A stretch of DNA of 64,000 nucleotides from Paracoccaceae bacterium (GTDB lineage: Bacteria; Pseudomonadota; Alphaproteobacteria; Rhodobacterales; Rhodobacteraceae). This document shows, in pieces, positions 1-10,666 of the stretch (positions are counted from its first letter, which is position 1; every line of letters begins with the position of its first letter). The DNA is taken from positions 1 through 64,000 of the forward strand of contig JAIXZW010000003.1 of the NCBI GenBank assembly GCA_027489375.1, in the 5' to 3' direction. The position numbers and the translations under genes were made by a program. Under the pieces are notes generated by a model that saw only the letters and a list, made by a program, of their open reading frames with translations, was not told the DNA's origin and did not search any database.

Positions 1-250
1 GCGATCCTGTCCGCCACATCTTCAGATTTTCCGGATCGTCGTGACGTTTCGCTTTCGCTTCATCGTCGCTTCTTTCCGTCACCGTCACGTTTCCGCTTCG
101 GTGAGGCGGTGTTTACGGAAGGGTGTCGGGAGCCGCAAGAGGGAAAAAGACAGAATGCGCGACTTTTTTCAGATTACCGGATTTATCCACAAAATCTTGG
201 GCTTGGCGAAATTTTCGACACGACCGACCGCGGCTCCGTGCAAGAAAATG
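1..250. other. Left-edge non-coding stretch
   Basis: No convincing gene is seen before the 3' end of msrQ. The short open frames here have no ribosome binding site and no recognisable protein. The right half is unusually AT-rich for this window and contains a perfect DnaA-box-like nonamer at 183-191. Confidence 0.5.
183..191 (+). promoter_or_regulatory. DnaA-box-like nonamer
   Basis: The sequence TTATCCACA matches the strict DnaA box consensus (TTATNCACA). It is a single copy in AT-rich DNA, so it is not evidence of an origin. A second copy occurs at 26620-26628. Confidence 0.3.
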
Positions 251-895
251 TCACTTGCCCCCTGATGCCGATGGCCGCCCCCCCGATCCGGCAGGGGCAG
301 GCATCAGGCGAGCGCCCGCTTTCCATGCGCGGGCTGCAAGAAGCAGGATAGCGGCGCCGAGATAGAGAAGCGGCTCGGGCGGCCATGACTTGACCAGCAC
401 CACATAATGCACAGCCCCCGCAAGGGCGGCGAAATAGGTGAGCTTGTGCAGACGCCGCCATGCCACGGCACCGAGCCGTTTGACCGAGGCGTTGTTCGAC
501 GTGATCGCCAGCGGGATCATCGCGGCAAAACCCGCCATGCCGATGATGATGTACCAGCGTTTGACGAGATCATTCGCCATTTCGGCCCAGCGCAGGCCCA
601 TGTCGAGTATGATCCAGGCCGAAAGGTGCATTGCGATATAGAAGAAGGCGAGGAGGCCGATGGCTCTTCGGAACCGCACCAGATTGAGACCGACCCAGCG
701 CAGCGGGGTGATCACGAGGCCGCCGAGGAGAAACTGCAACCCCAGCTCGCCCAGACGCCATTCGATGGCTTTGACCGGATCGGCACCGAGGCCACCGGTG
801 AGCGTGAGCCAGACGATCCACAGGAAGGGAACGAACCCGGCAAGATAGACAGACCACGTCGGAAGCCTGCGGGCAAACTGGTTCAAGCGGTCCAC
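251..895 (-). CDS. msrQ: MsrQ, haem-binding membrane subunit of the MsrPQ methionine sulfoxide reductase
   Basis: MsrQ is the inner-membrane b-haem protein that passes electrons from the quinone pool or flavin to periplasmic MsrP, which repairs oxidised methionines. The 214-residue product is almost all hydrophobic segments, and histidines that could bind haem sit within helices (for example in AMHLSAWI and RRLHKLTYFAALAGAVHYVV). It lies directly downstream of msrP; the GTG used here starts 2 bp after the msrP stop, so the two are co-translated. A TTG at 886 is an alternative start. The C-terminal tail is short and rich in Gly, Pro and Ser. Family assignment is firm from both sequence and partner gene. 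Confidence 0.9.
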   Translation of the reverse strand: MDRLNQFARRLPTWSVYLAGFVPFLWIVWLTLTGGLGADPVKAIEWRLGELGLQFLLGGLVITPLRWVGLNLVRFRRAIGLLAFFYIAMHLSAWIILDMGLRWAEMANDLVKRWYIIIGMAGFAAMIPLAITSNNASVKRLGAVAWRRLHKLTYFAALAGAVHYVVLVKSWPPEPLLYLGAAILLLAARAWKAGARLMPAPAGSGGRPSASGGK

Positions 896-897
896 GT

Positions 898-1806
898 TCA
901 GAAGTCCTTGGCGAGATCTTGGCCCGCGTAAAGCGAGGCGACCTGATCGGCGTAGCCGTTGAACATCAGCGTGTCCTGACGGCCTGCGAACAGGCCCGCG
1001 CCGACGCGGCGTTCGGAAGCCTGACTCCAGCGCGGATGGTCGACGGTCGGGTTCACGTTGGAATAGAAGCCGTATTCCGAGGATTGCAGCATGTTCCACG
1101 TGGTTTGCGGCATGCTGTCGGTCAGGGAGATCTTCACGATGCTCTTGATCGACTTGAAGCCGTACTTCCACGGAACGACCAGACGGATCGGTGCGCCATT
1201 CTGCTTGGGCATCTCTTCGCCATAAAGTCCGGTCGCGAGAATCGTCAGCGGGTGCATGGCTTCATCCAGCCGCAGCCCTTCGCGATAGGGCCATTCGAGG
1301 ATGGGGGAATTCTGGCCGGGCATCTCTTCGGGGCGCACGAGGGTTTCGAAGGCGACATATTTGGCAGAGGGCTGGACGCCCACGCGGTCGAGCAGGCCGG
1401 AAAGCTGGAAGCCGATCCACGGAACGATCATGGACCATGCCTCGACGCAGCGGAAACGGTAGATGCGTTCTTCGAGCGGTTGGTCCTTGAGGATATCGGC
1501 AAGGTCATAGGTGCCGGGCTTGTCGACCATGCCGTCGATGGTGATGGACCAAGGGTCCGTCGTCAGTGCCGCGGCGTTGCGGGAGGGGTCTTCCTTGTCG
1601 GTGCCGAATTCATAGAAGTTGTTGTAGGTCGTGATTTCTTCGAAGGTGTTCGGCGTGTCGGTGGTGGAGAACGGACTTTTCGCGGCCTCGATCTTTGCCA
1701 AGGCGGGCGAGGCGAAGGCGGCGGCCCCCGCCGAGGCGATGAGCTGGCGGCGGTTGAGCCAGAGGGATTTCGGTGTCACATCGGACCATGTCAGGCGTTC
1801 GGGCAT
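898..1806 (-). CDS. msrP: MsrP, periplasmic molybdenum protein-methionine-sulfoxide reductase
   Basis: MsrP is the catalytic, molybdopterin-containing subunit that reduces methionine sulfoxide in periplasmic proteins. The 302-residue product starts with a twin-arginine signal ([11 protein letters not shown], ending near ASPALA at residue 37), fitting export of a folded cofactor enzyme. The presumed molybdenum-ligand cysteine is C120 in YRFRCVEAW, followed by the typical PWIGFQL segment. The ATG at 1806 is chosen over a start 21 codons upstream because AGGAGG lies just before it and the Tat signal then sits at the normal distance. It is first in the msrPQ operon. Confidence 0.93.
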   Translation of the reverse strand: MPERLTWSDVTPKSLWLNRRQLIASAGAAAFASPALAKIEAAKSPFSTTDTPNTFEEITTYNNFYEFGTDKEDPSRNAAALTTDPWSITIDGMVDKPGTYDLADILKDQPLEERIYRFRCVEAWSMIVPWIGFQLSGLLDRVGVQPSAKYVAFETLVRPEEMPGQNSPILEWPYREGLRLDEAMHPLTILATGLYGEEMPKQNGAPIRLVVPWKYGFKSIKSIVKISLTDSMPQTTWNMLQSSEYGFYSNVNPTVDHPRWSQASERRVGAGLFAGRQDTLMFNGYADQVASLYAGQDLAKDF

Positions 1807-2090
1807 CGGTCGTCCTCCTAGGAACTCGGTCTGGCAAGGGTGACAGCGTTTGCCGGAAATGCAAAACACAGCCTCTCACCTTTGCTTTACGAAAGTGAAA
1901 CAGCGTTAGTTTCAGTCACGCATGATAAAAGATAATCGCAGGGATGTGTTTTGAAATCCGCGGGGGGCAAGGCTTAGGGCGCGGCGAGGTGCAATCAACG
2001 GGTGTTAACGCGATTGTCAGAGTCATCCACGGGTTGCGGATGGAGCGTAGCAGTTACGCCAATCAAGGCAGTCAATGGGAGTGACACCAG
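1807..2090. promoter_or_regulatory. Divergent promoter region between msrP and the fasciclin gene
   Basis: This 284-bp gap separates two divergent genes and must hold both promoters. An inverted repeat TGAAAC-N7-GTTTCA lies at 1896-1914, about 90 bp upstream of msrP, and could be an operator. The stretch around 1915-1945 is relatively AT-rich. No regulator is encoded next to it, so which factor would bind is unknown. Confidence 0.4.
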
Positions 2091-2579
2091 ATGATCCGCA
2101 GAACCTTTCTTGCGCTGACCACCGCGACCACGCTTTTCGCCGGGCAAGCCTTTGCCGAGGCACATTCGAAGGACATCGTCGATACGGCCATCGGGGCTGG
2201 AAATTTCACCACGCTGGTTGCGGCGGTGGAAGCGGCGGGGCTTGTCGAAACGTTGAAGGGGCCGGGGCCGTTCACCGTCTTTGCGCCGACCGATGCGGCC
2301 TTTGCCGCGCTTCCTGCGGGGACCGTGGAAGACCTGCTCAAGCCCGAGAACAAGGACAAGCTGGTTTCGATCCTGACCTATCACGTGGTTCCCGGTAAGG
2401 TCATGTCGACCGATCTGACCGAAGGCATGACGGCGGCGACCGTGCAGGGTGCCAATGTGACGATCACGCTGGAGGGTGGTGCCAAGGTGAATGGTGCGCC
2501 CGTTTCGACTGCGGATATCGAAGCGTCGAACGGTGTCATCCATGTGATTGATCAGGTGATCCTGCCGCCGGAAGGCTGA
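2091..2579 (+). CDS. Secreted fasciclin (FAS1) domain protein
   Basis: FAS1 domains are cell-surface or periplasmic adhesion modules. The 162-residue protein has a Sec signal peptide (basic start, hydrophobic core, likely cleavage after QAFA at about residue 22) and then a single FAS1 domain. The domain's hallmarks are visible: an [13 protein letters not shown] opening, [17 protein letters not shown], then YHVVPGK, and [14 protein letters not shown] at the end. The start is supported by GGGAG upstream of the ATG. It stands alone, divergent from msrP and followed by a strong terminator. Whether it works in adhesion or another envelope role cannot be told from the sequence. Confidence 0.9.
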   Translation: MIRRTFLALTTATTLFAGQAFAEAHSKDIVDTAIGAGNFTTLVAAVEAAGLVETLKGPGPFTVFAPTDAAFAALPAGTVEDLLKPENKDKLVSILTYHVVPGKVMSTDLTEGMTAATVQGANVTITLEGGAKVNGAPVSTADIEASNGVIHVIDQVILPPEG

Positions 2580-2598
2580 GGTTCGGGACGGTGACGTA

Positions 2599-2636
2599 AA
2601 ACGGCCCCGCGGAGCGATCCGCGGGGCCGTTTCTTT
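2599..2636. terminator. Bidirectional intrinsic terminator
   Basis: A perfect 15-bp stem (2599-2613 with 2618-2632) closes a GCGA loop and is flanked by A and T runs on either side. It can stop transcription from the fasciclin gene and from clpB, which converge here. Confidence 0.92.
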
Positions 2637-2646
2637 TGCGACGGGT

Positions 2647-5259
<2,613 letters not shown>

Positions 5260-5331
5260 CGGCAATTCTCCTTTTCACAAGCACCGCTTGGGGACGCCCT
5301 GAAAAGGCGCGTCCGCTTCGGCCTTGTCCGA

Positions 5332-5361
5332 AACATGGGAGGGGTTGGCCCGCCTTGCAAG
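5332..5361 (-). promoter_or_regulatory. RpoH (sigma-32)-type heat-shock promoter of clpB
   Basis: On the minus strand CTTG at 5361-5358 and CCCATGTT at 5339-5332 are separated by 18 nt. This fits the alphaproteobacterial RpoH pattern of CTTG and a C-rich -10 about 17-18 nt apart. It would give a leader of roughly 65 nt before the clpB start. Confidence 0.7.
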
Positions 5362-5380
5362 ATGGGGCCGTGCGACAATT

Positions 5381-6199
5381 TCAGCCGTAGCGGACGAAGG
5401 CAAAGGCGTGGCCGTCGGGTGCCCAGTTCGGCACGTTCATCGTGCCCTGCCCGCCCGTGAATTCAAGGATGCGGCGGCGGTTCGTGCCGTCGGGGCTGCA
5501 CAGGACAAGCGCCACGGGCAGGTCGCGCGGGTGGCCCAAGGTGCCCGCCGGGTAGGCGAGGTAGAGGAGGTGCTTGCCGCAGGGTGACGGATGGGGGAAC
5601 CAGTTGACGCAATCGTCGGCGAAAAGTTTGCGCTGGTCGGTGCCGTCGGCGTTCATCACCCAGATTTGCGCGTGACCGTCGCGGTCGCAGTTGTAGTAGA
5701 TCTGGCGGCCATCGGCGGAATAGTCGGGGCCGTCGCAATGCCCCTCGCCCCATGTCAGGCGGGTTTCATCGCCACCCGACACGGGGATGGTGTAGACGTC
5801 GATCACGCGGCTGCCACGGGCCGCGACATAGGCGAGCGTCCTGCCATCGGGCGACCAGCCGTGCCACCAGCTGGGTGCGGCGGGCGAGACAAGGCGCGGG
5901 GTGCCGCCGCCTGCGGGCATCAGGAAGATTTCCGAGCCGTTTTCGCGGTGGTGCGACAGGGCGATCAGGCTGCCATCGGGGGAAATGCCGTGGTCGTTGT
6001 TGCATTTCGTGGCAAAGCCAGAGTCGAGGGGGACAAGCGCAGGCGCGTCGAGCGGGACGCGGAACAGGTGGCCGTCACCGTTGACGAGCAGCGATGTGCC
6101 GGAAGGGTCCCAATTCGGAGCCTCGATCAGGCGGTCGGTTTCCAGCACCCTATGGGCGGTGTTCGTGGCGACCGTCCAGATCATCAGCGTCGAGGTCAT
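5381..6199 (-). CDS. TolB-like WD40/PD40 beta-propeller protein
   Basis: The 272-residue protein is built of repeated PD40-type blades. Recurrent WSPDGRTLAYVA, YSADGRQIYYN, ISPDGSLIALS and WAPDGHAFAFV motifs mark at least five blades, as in the C-terminal propeller of TolB. There is no signal peptide and no TolB N-terminal domain, so this is probably a cytoplasmic propeller rather than TolB itself. It is the last gene of a four-gene operon; its ATG overlaps the stop of the upstream gene by 4 bp. Substrate or partner unknown. Its place beside a sugar kinase suggests a role in sugar metabolism, but this is a guess. Confidence 0.75.
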   Translation of the reverse strand: MTSTLMIWTVATNTAHRVLETDRLIEAPNWDPSGTSLLVNGDGHLFRVPLDAPALVPLDSGFATKCNNDHGISPDGSLIALSHHRENGSEIFLMPAGGGTPRLVSPAAPSWWHGWSPDGRTLAYVAARGSRVIDVYTIPVSGGDETRLTWGEGHCDGPDYSADGRQIYYNCDRDGHAQIWVMNADGTDQRKLFADDCVNWFPHPSPCGKHLLYLAYPAGTLGHPRDLPVALVLCSPDGTNRRRILEFTGGQGTMNVPNWAPDGHAFAFVRYG

Positions 6200-6972
6200 T
6201 GCCGTTCCTTTGGTTTCAACAGCTTTGCAGGGCGCAGGGCTTCTGCCGAACGCATGAGGCTGAAGGTCTGGTTCACGTAATTCACCACGCCCGAGATTTT
6301 TTCCATATAGGCGGTGAGTTCGGGGGTCTTTTCCGCCTCGACCATCTGCACGGGGCGGTCGGGGCCGTCATGTTCGAACTGGCAGTAGAACAGCGGCTCG
6401 CCGCGTTTCAGGATCAGGTCGCGGTCGATGTCGTGCCATTCAAAGGCCCACATCAGCGGGCGCGGCCAGAGTGACAGCGGAAAGCGCCCGCCAAAGATCG
6501 TGCCGGGGAGCGGATCGCGGCGGTAATGGGCAAAGGTGCCGATCTGCGTCAGCCAGACGGGTTCGTCGGCGATGAAGCAATAGGGCAGGGAAAGCTGCAC
6601 GGTCGGGCGGTCGGGGAAGCGCCATTCGGTCTCGGAGACGAGGGTCAGCACCTCGCCGAGTTTGTTGCCACGGATCGGTGATGCGGTTCCGGCGCGGTTG
6701 ACGAGAACGCCCTTGCCCTTGTCGTCGCGGGAAAAGCCGATGTGCAGGTCGAAGGGGCATTTCACCACGAAATAGCGGCTTTCCATCTGGATCACCGCCG
6801 GGCAGCGGCTGGCGCTTTTGGCGTGGGTGCGGTTGGGCGGGCGCGAGACAAGGCGTTCGGGCGGGTCATAAAGCACCGCGCCTTTGTCTTGGGTCAGGAA
6901 CCAGCCGACTTGGACGGGGCCGGATTTCGGGCCATCGTCGGGGCGGTCGTAGGATATGTTGATGTCCACCAT
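6196..6972 (-). CDS. Conserved protein of unknown function
   Basis: The 258-residue protein has no signal peptide or membrane segment and matches no family I can name with confidence; it vaguely recalls DUF6065-type proteins. It is rich in aromatic residues and short turns (for example LWPRPLMWAFEWHDIDRD). Its ATG shares one base with the cutC stop codon, and its own stop overlaps the start of the beta-propeller gene, so it is translated as part of the ROK-cutC-unknown-propeller operon. The tight coupling suggests a function linked to its neighbours. No catalytic motif stands out. Confidence 0.7.
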   Translation of the reverse strand: MVDINISYDRPDDGPKSGPVQVGWFLTQDKGAVLYDPPERLVSRPPNRTHAKSASRCPAVIQMESRYFVVKCPFDLHIGFSRDDKGKGVLVNRAGTASPIRGNKLGEVLTLVSETEWRFPDRPTVQLSLPYCFIADEPVWLTQIGTFAHYRRDPLPGTIFGGRFPLSLWPRPLMWAFEWHDIDRDLILKRGEPLFYCQFEHDGPDRPVQMVEAEKTPELTAYMEKISGVVNYVNQTFSLMRSAEALRPAKLLKPKERQ

Positions 6973-7685
6973 TACTCCTTGAGCGCGTCTTTCAGCGCCC
7001 GCACTTGATCTGCCGATGTGTCGCGCCGCGTCGCGGGGCCGAAGCCGAGGGCCGCGATGGCAGCGGTTTCTTGGGTTGCCACAGAACAGGAGGCGTGGAT
7101 TTCGCGCAAGCCCGCTGCGGTGAAGAGGCGGGCGTTTTGCGGGGTGATGCCGCCGCCTGCAAGGATGGTGATACGGCCTGCGGCCTGCGCGTGAAGGCGG
7201 GTGATGAGGTCGATGCCTTCGGGCGCTGTGCGGGCTTGGCCCGAGGTGAGGATGCGGGTGAAGCCGAGTGCCGCGGCCTGTTCGAGGGCGTGTAACGGGT
7301 CTGGTGTCAGGTCGAAGCAGCGGTGGAGGGTGGTTTCCATGCCCTTGGCTTCGGCGATAAGCGTTGCAAGGGTTTCGGTGTCGAGCGTGCCGTCGGGGCG
7401 GGATGCGCCAAGGACGACTCCGGCAAGGCCCGCTTGGCGCACGGCGGCGATCTCGTGCCGCATGGCGCGGATTTCGGCAGGGGTCCAGACGAAGCCACCC
7501 GCGCGGGGGCGGACCATCGCAAGGACGGGGACGGGGCTTTGACGTGCCGCCGCGATCAGGCCCGCCGAGGGGGTCAGGCCGCCGAGGGCGAGGGCAGAGC
7601 AAAGCTCGATCCGGTCGGTGCCGCCTGCGATGGCGGCTTGCAGCCCGTCGGGCGTGTCGACGCAGGTTTCGAGCAGGTTAGCCAA
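6972..7685 (-). CDS. cutC: CutC family protein
   Basis: CutC proteins are cytoplasmic TIM-barrel proteins once linked to copper homeostasis; their biochemical role remains uncertain. The family hallmarks are present: LLETCVDTP at the start, GGTDRIELCSALALGGLTPS, VLAMVRPRAGGFVW, TTLHRCFDL, LGFTRILTSGQ and GRITILAGGGI. The TTG at 7685 gives MANLLETC, aligning with the usual family start, and overlaps the ROK gene by 8 bp. A GTG at 7712 is the alternative and would add nine residues. It is the second gene of the operon that begins with the ROK kinase. Confidence 0.85.
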   Translation of the reverse strand: MANLLETCVDTPDGLQAAIAGGTDRIELCSALALGGLTPSAGLIAAARQSPVPVLAMVRPRAGGFVWTPAEIRAMRHEIAAVRQAGLAGVVLGASRPDGTLDTETLATLIAEAKGMETTLHRCFDLTPDPLHALEQAAALGFTRILTSGQARTAPEGIDLITRLHAQAAGRITILAGGGITPQNARLFTAAGLREIHASCSVATQETAAIAALGFGPATRRDTSADQVRALKDALKE

Positions 7686-8568
7686 AAGCGGCGGCCCCCG
7701 CTTCGGCGGCACCGATCAGGCCGGGTTCGATGCGGCATTGCGCGGGGACGACCAAGGGGCGGGCGGTCTGGCGCAGGATCATGCCGCGCACGGCGGTATC
7801 GAGCGTGTCGATCAGCGCGGGGACGTTGGACAGGCCGCCCCCCACGGGGACGATGGAAGCGCCGACCGTGTTCAGCACCATCGCAAGCGGCGGGGCGATC
7901 AGGGCGGTCCAGACCTTGACCGTTTTCGCAGCCTTCCCCTCGCCTATCTGCCAGTCGGTCAGGATGGCGTGCGACGTTGCGGTGATGCCGTGGAGGGTGA
8001 GGTGGAGTTTTTCGATGCCGCGCGCGCTGCAAACGGCGTCGATGCAGCCGATCAGGCCGCAGCCACAGGGGTATTCGGGCATGGTGACGCCTTCGACCTG
8101 CGTCTTGGCGACGGGGCCGTGACCCCATTCGCCCGCAAACCCGCCCGGACCGCTGACGAGTTTGCCGTCGATCACCAACCCCCCGCCTACGCCAGTTCCA
8201 AGGATGACACCAAAGACGTTGCGATGCCCCCGCCCCGCGCCCTGACGGGCCTCGGCCAGGGCGAAGCAGTCGGCGTCGTTGAGGATGAGGGTTGGCAGGC
8301 CGAGTGCGGCTTCGATTTCGGGGGCAAGCGCGCGGTGGTCGGCGCAGGGGATGTTGGCCACGCGGATGCGGTGGCTGTCGGGATCGACGACCCCCGCGAT
8401 GGAGATGGAGATGGCGCGGTGGTCGGGCGTGACGTAGCCGCGCAGGGCGGCGAGGAAGGCCGCGAAATCGGCGGTGGGGGTGGGGGTGTCGCCCAAGGGG
8501 GTGACGCTGCCGCCCGTGGCGCTTGCGGCCTTGATCCGGCTGCCGCCGATGTCGAAACAGAGGATCAT
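7678..8568 (-). CDS. ROK family sugar kinase, N-acetylglucosamine kinase-like
   Basis: ROK proteins phosphorylate sugars such as GlcNAc or glucose in the cytoplasm, or act as sugar-sensing repressors. This 296-residue product has no DNA-binding N-terminus, so it is a kinase. It starts with the phosphate-binding motif CFDIGGSRIK, has LGTGVGGGLVIDG and GEWGHG, and carries the ROK zinc site CGCGLIGCID. The likely catalytic base is the Asp in LNDADCFA. The start is set by AGGAG five bases before the ATG. It is first in the four-gene operon, so the operon probably handles an amino sugar; the exact substrate is not readable. Confidence 0.85.
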   Translation of the reverse strand: MILCFDIGGSRIKAASATGGSVTPLGDTPTPTADFAAFLAALRGYVTPDHRAISISIAGVVDPDSHRIRVANIPCADHRALAPEIEAALGLPTLILNDADCFALAEARQGAGRGHRNVFGVILGTGVGGGLVIDGKLVSGPGGFAGEWGHGPVAKTQVEGVTMPEYPCGCGLIGCIDAVCSARGIEKLHLTLHGITATSHAILTDWQIGEGKAAKTVKVWTALIAPPLAMVLNTVGASIVPVGGGLSNVPALIDTLDTAVRGMILRQTARPLVVPAQCRIEPGLIGAAEAGAAAFG

Positions 8569-8669
8569 GTGCTCTCCTGTCGTTCGCGGCGATCCTAGCG
8601 GCAGTCTTGCGCTGTTGACAGAGGGGCCGTCGCCGCGCACTACGCCTGCGGCTTTGGATGGAGAGAGAG

Positions 8670-9359
8670 ATGTCGGACGACCGCCTGATCGTTGCCCTTG
8701 ACGTGCCGAACGTGGTGCAGGGGCTGGAGCTTGCCCAGCGCATCGGGGATGCGGTGTCGTTTTACAAGATCGGGCTGGGGATGCTGACGGGCGGCGGGCT
8801 TGCACTGGCGAACGAGTTGAAGGGCGAGATGGGCAAGCGCATCTTCCTTGATATGAAGTTCTTCGACATCGGGGCCACGGTGGAAGCGGCGGTGCGCGGG
8901 GTGGCGAAATACGACCTCGACTTCCTGACGGTGCATGGCGACCCGCAGGTGGTGCGGGCCGCGGCCGAAGGCAAGGCGGGGACGGGGTTGAAGATACTGG
9001 CGGTGACGGTCCTGACATCGCTCGACCGTGCGGACCTTGATGCCAACATGATCGTAGCGGGGGATATCCGCGAGATCACGCTGGAACGCGCGGCGCGGGC
9101 GTTGGAGGCCGGGGCGGATGGCGTGATTGCCAGCCCGCAAGAGGCGGCGTTGATCCGTGCGTTGCCGCAAGCCAAGGGCAAGCTGATCGTGACGCCGGGG
9201 GTGCGGCCTGCGGGGGCGGCGCTTGGCGACCAGAAGCGGGTGGCGACTCCGTGGCAGGCGATCACCGACGGGGCCGACCATATCGTCGTCGGTCGGCCGA
9301 TCTGGCAGGCGGCGGACCCTGCGGCGGCGGCGCGGGCGGTGATTGCCGAGCTGCCTTAG
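8670..9359 (+). CDS. pyrF: Orotidine 5'-phosphate decarboxylase
   Basis: PyrF converts OMP to UMP, the last step of de novo pyrimidine synthesis. The 229-residue protein has the normal class I length. The catalytic Asp-Lys-Asp set is in FLDMKFFDIGATV, followed by TVHGDPQVV, VTVLTS and VTPGVRPAG, with the phosphate-binding VVGRPIW near the end. The ATG at 8670 is chosen over one four codons upstream because GGAG lies five bases before it and the protein then begins at the usual place. It is divergent from the ROK operon and converges with the next gene, whose stop codon overlaps its own. Confidence 0.96.
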   Translation: MSDDRLIVALDVPNVVQGLELAQRIGDAVSFYKIGLGMLTGGGLALANELKGEMGKRIFLDMKFFDIGATVEAAVRGVAKYDLDFLTVHGDPQVVRAAAEGKAGTGLKILAVTVLTSLDRADLDANMIVAGDIREITLERAARALEAGADGVIASPQEAALIRALPQAKGKLIVTPGVRPAGAALGDQKRVATPWQAITDGADHIVVGRPIWQAADPAAAARAVIAELP

Positions 9360-10585
9360 ATCGGTTTTCCCGCCAGAAGGCGCGGCAGGTCGCCCGTCAA
9401 GCCTGCGGCTTGGCGGATGAAGCCACGGCGCAGGGCGGGGATGCGGTTCACAAGGCCAAGACCTAGGTCGCGCCCTGCCCGCAGGATCGGGTTGTCGTTC
9501 GAAAACAGCCGGTTGACCGTATCCATGCCCAGCGCGAGGGCGGTGGAATCGAACCTGCGCCAGCGTTGGTAGGATTCGAGCGTGGTGGCAGAGCCGATAT
9601 CCTCGCCACGCCGTGACGCCTCGATCACCACTTGGGCAAGGGCGGCGACATCACGCAGGCCAAGGTTCAGCCCCTGCCCTGCGATGGGATGCACGCCGTG
9701 GGCGGCATCACCCACCAGCGCCACGCGGGGGGCGACGAAGCGTTCGGCCAGTGAAAGCGAGAGCGGATAGGTGAAGCGGTCGCCAGCCAAGGAGATTTCA
9801 CCAAGGAAGTCGCCGAAGCGGGGGCGCAGCGCTTCGAGGTAATCGGCATCGGGGAGGGCCTGTATGGCGCGGGCGTTGTCGTCCGTCTCGCTCCAGACGA
9901 TGCTGGAATGGTGCCCTCCGGCGAGGGGGAGGATGGCAAGCGGGCCTTCGGGCATGAAGAACTGGTGCGCGATGCCGTGGTGGTCTTTTTCGTGGTGGAT
10001 CGCGGTGACGAGTGCCGTCTGGCCGTAACCCCAGCCGATGCGCTTGATGCCTGCCCGCGTGGCGGTGCCGCTGCCGCGACCGTCGCAACCGACAAGCAGG
10101 CGACCGCGCAGGGTTTGGCCTGAGTTCAGTGTGACGGTCACGCCCGATGCATCGACGGCTTGGCCGGTCACGGTCTGGCCGGACAGAAGCGTGATCTTCG
10201 GGTGGGCGGTCATGGCCGACAGGAAGGCCGCGTAAAGGTGGCGATCCTCGAGCAGGAAGCCCATCGGCCCCTCTTCGATCTCGGCCGCGTCGAAGGTGAG
10301 GAAGAAGGGCGCTGGCCCCTGCCCCGCCAGACCATCGCTTGCCTTGATCTGGTGGATCGGCTGCGCCTTGTCGCCCACGGCGGGCCAGATGCCGATGCCT
10401 TGCAGCAGGCGGCGCGAGGCGATGGCAAGCGCATAGGCGCGACCGTCAAAGCCCGCTTCGGCCCGTGCGGGGGCGGGGCGCGAGTCGACCACGGTGACGG
10501 AAAGGCCGTTCTCTGCCAGCGCCAAGGCCAGCGCGGGGCCGTTCAGGCCACCGCCCGCGATCAGGATGTCTGCATCGAATGTCAT
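9356..10585 (-). CDS. UbiH/UbiF-like FAD-dependent ubiquinone biosynthesis monooxygenase
   Basis: This family hydroxylates the aromatic ring of ubiquinone precursors using FAD and NAD(P)H. The 409-residue protein shows the FAD dinucleotide-binding motif ILIAGGGLNGPALALALAE, the LLVGCDGRGSGT segment, and the C-terminal VGDAAHGVHPIAGQG that binds the flavin ribityl chain. A conserved RFTYPLSLS stretch precedes the GDAAH motif, as in UbiH-type enzymes. Which ring position it modifies cannot be decided here. Its TAA overlaps the pyrF stop codon on the other strand by three bases. Confidence 0.85.
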   Translation of the reverse strand: MTFDADILIAGGGLNGPALALALAENGLSVTVVDSRPAPARAEAGFDGRAYALAIASRRLLQGIGIWPAVGDKAQPIHQIKASDGLAGQGPAPFFLTFDAAEIEEGPMGFLLEDRHLYAAFLSAMTAHPKITLLSGQTVTGQAVDASGVTVTLNSGQTLRGRLLVGCDGRGSGTATRAGIKRIGWGYGQTALVTAIHHEKDHHGIAHQFFMPEGPLAILPLAGGHHSSIVWSETDDNARAIQALPDADYLEALRPRFGDFLGEISLAGDRFTYPLSLSLAERFVAPRVALVGDAAHGVHPIAGQGLNLGLRDVAALAQVVIEASRRGEDIGSATTLESYQRWRRFDSTALALGMDTVNRLFSNDNPILRAGRDLGLGLVNRIPALRRGFIRQAAGLTGDLPRLLAGKPI

Positions 10586-10666
10586 GCGCCAAATATGGCC
10601 GCGCGGGCGGGATTGTCCATGCGCCGGACTGCCGCTACCGTTCGGGCAAAGCGACAGGGGCGAGCG

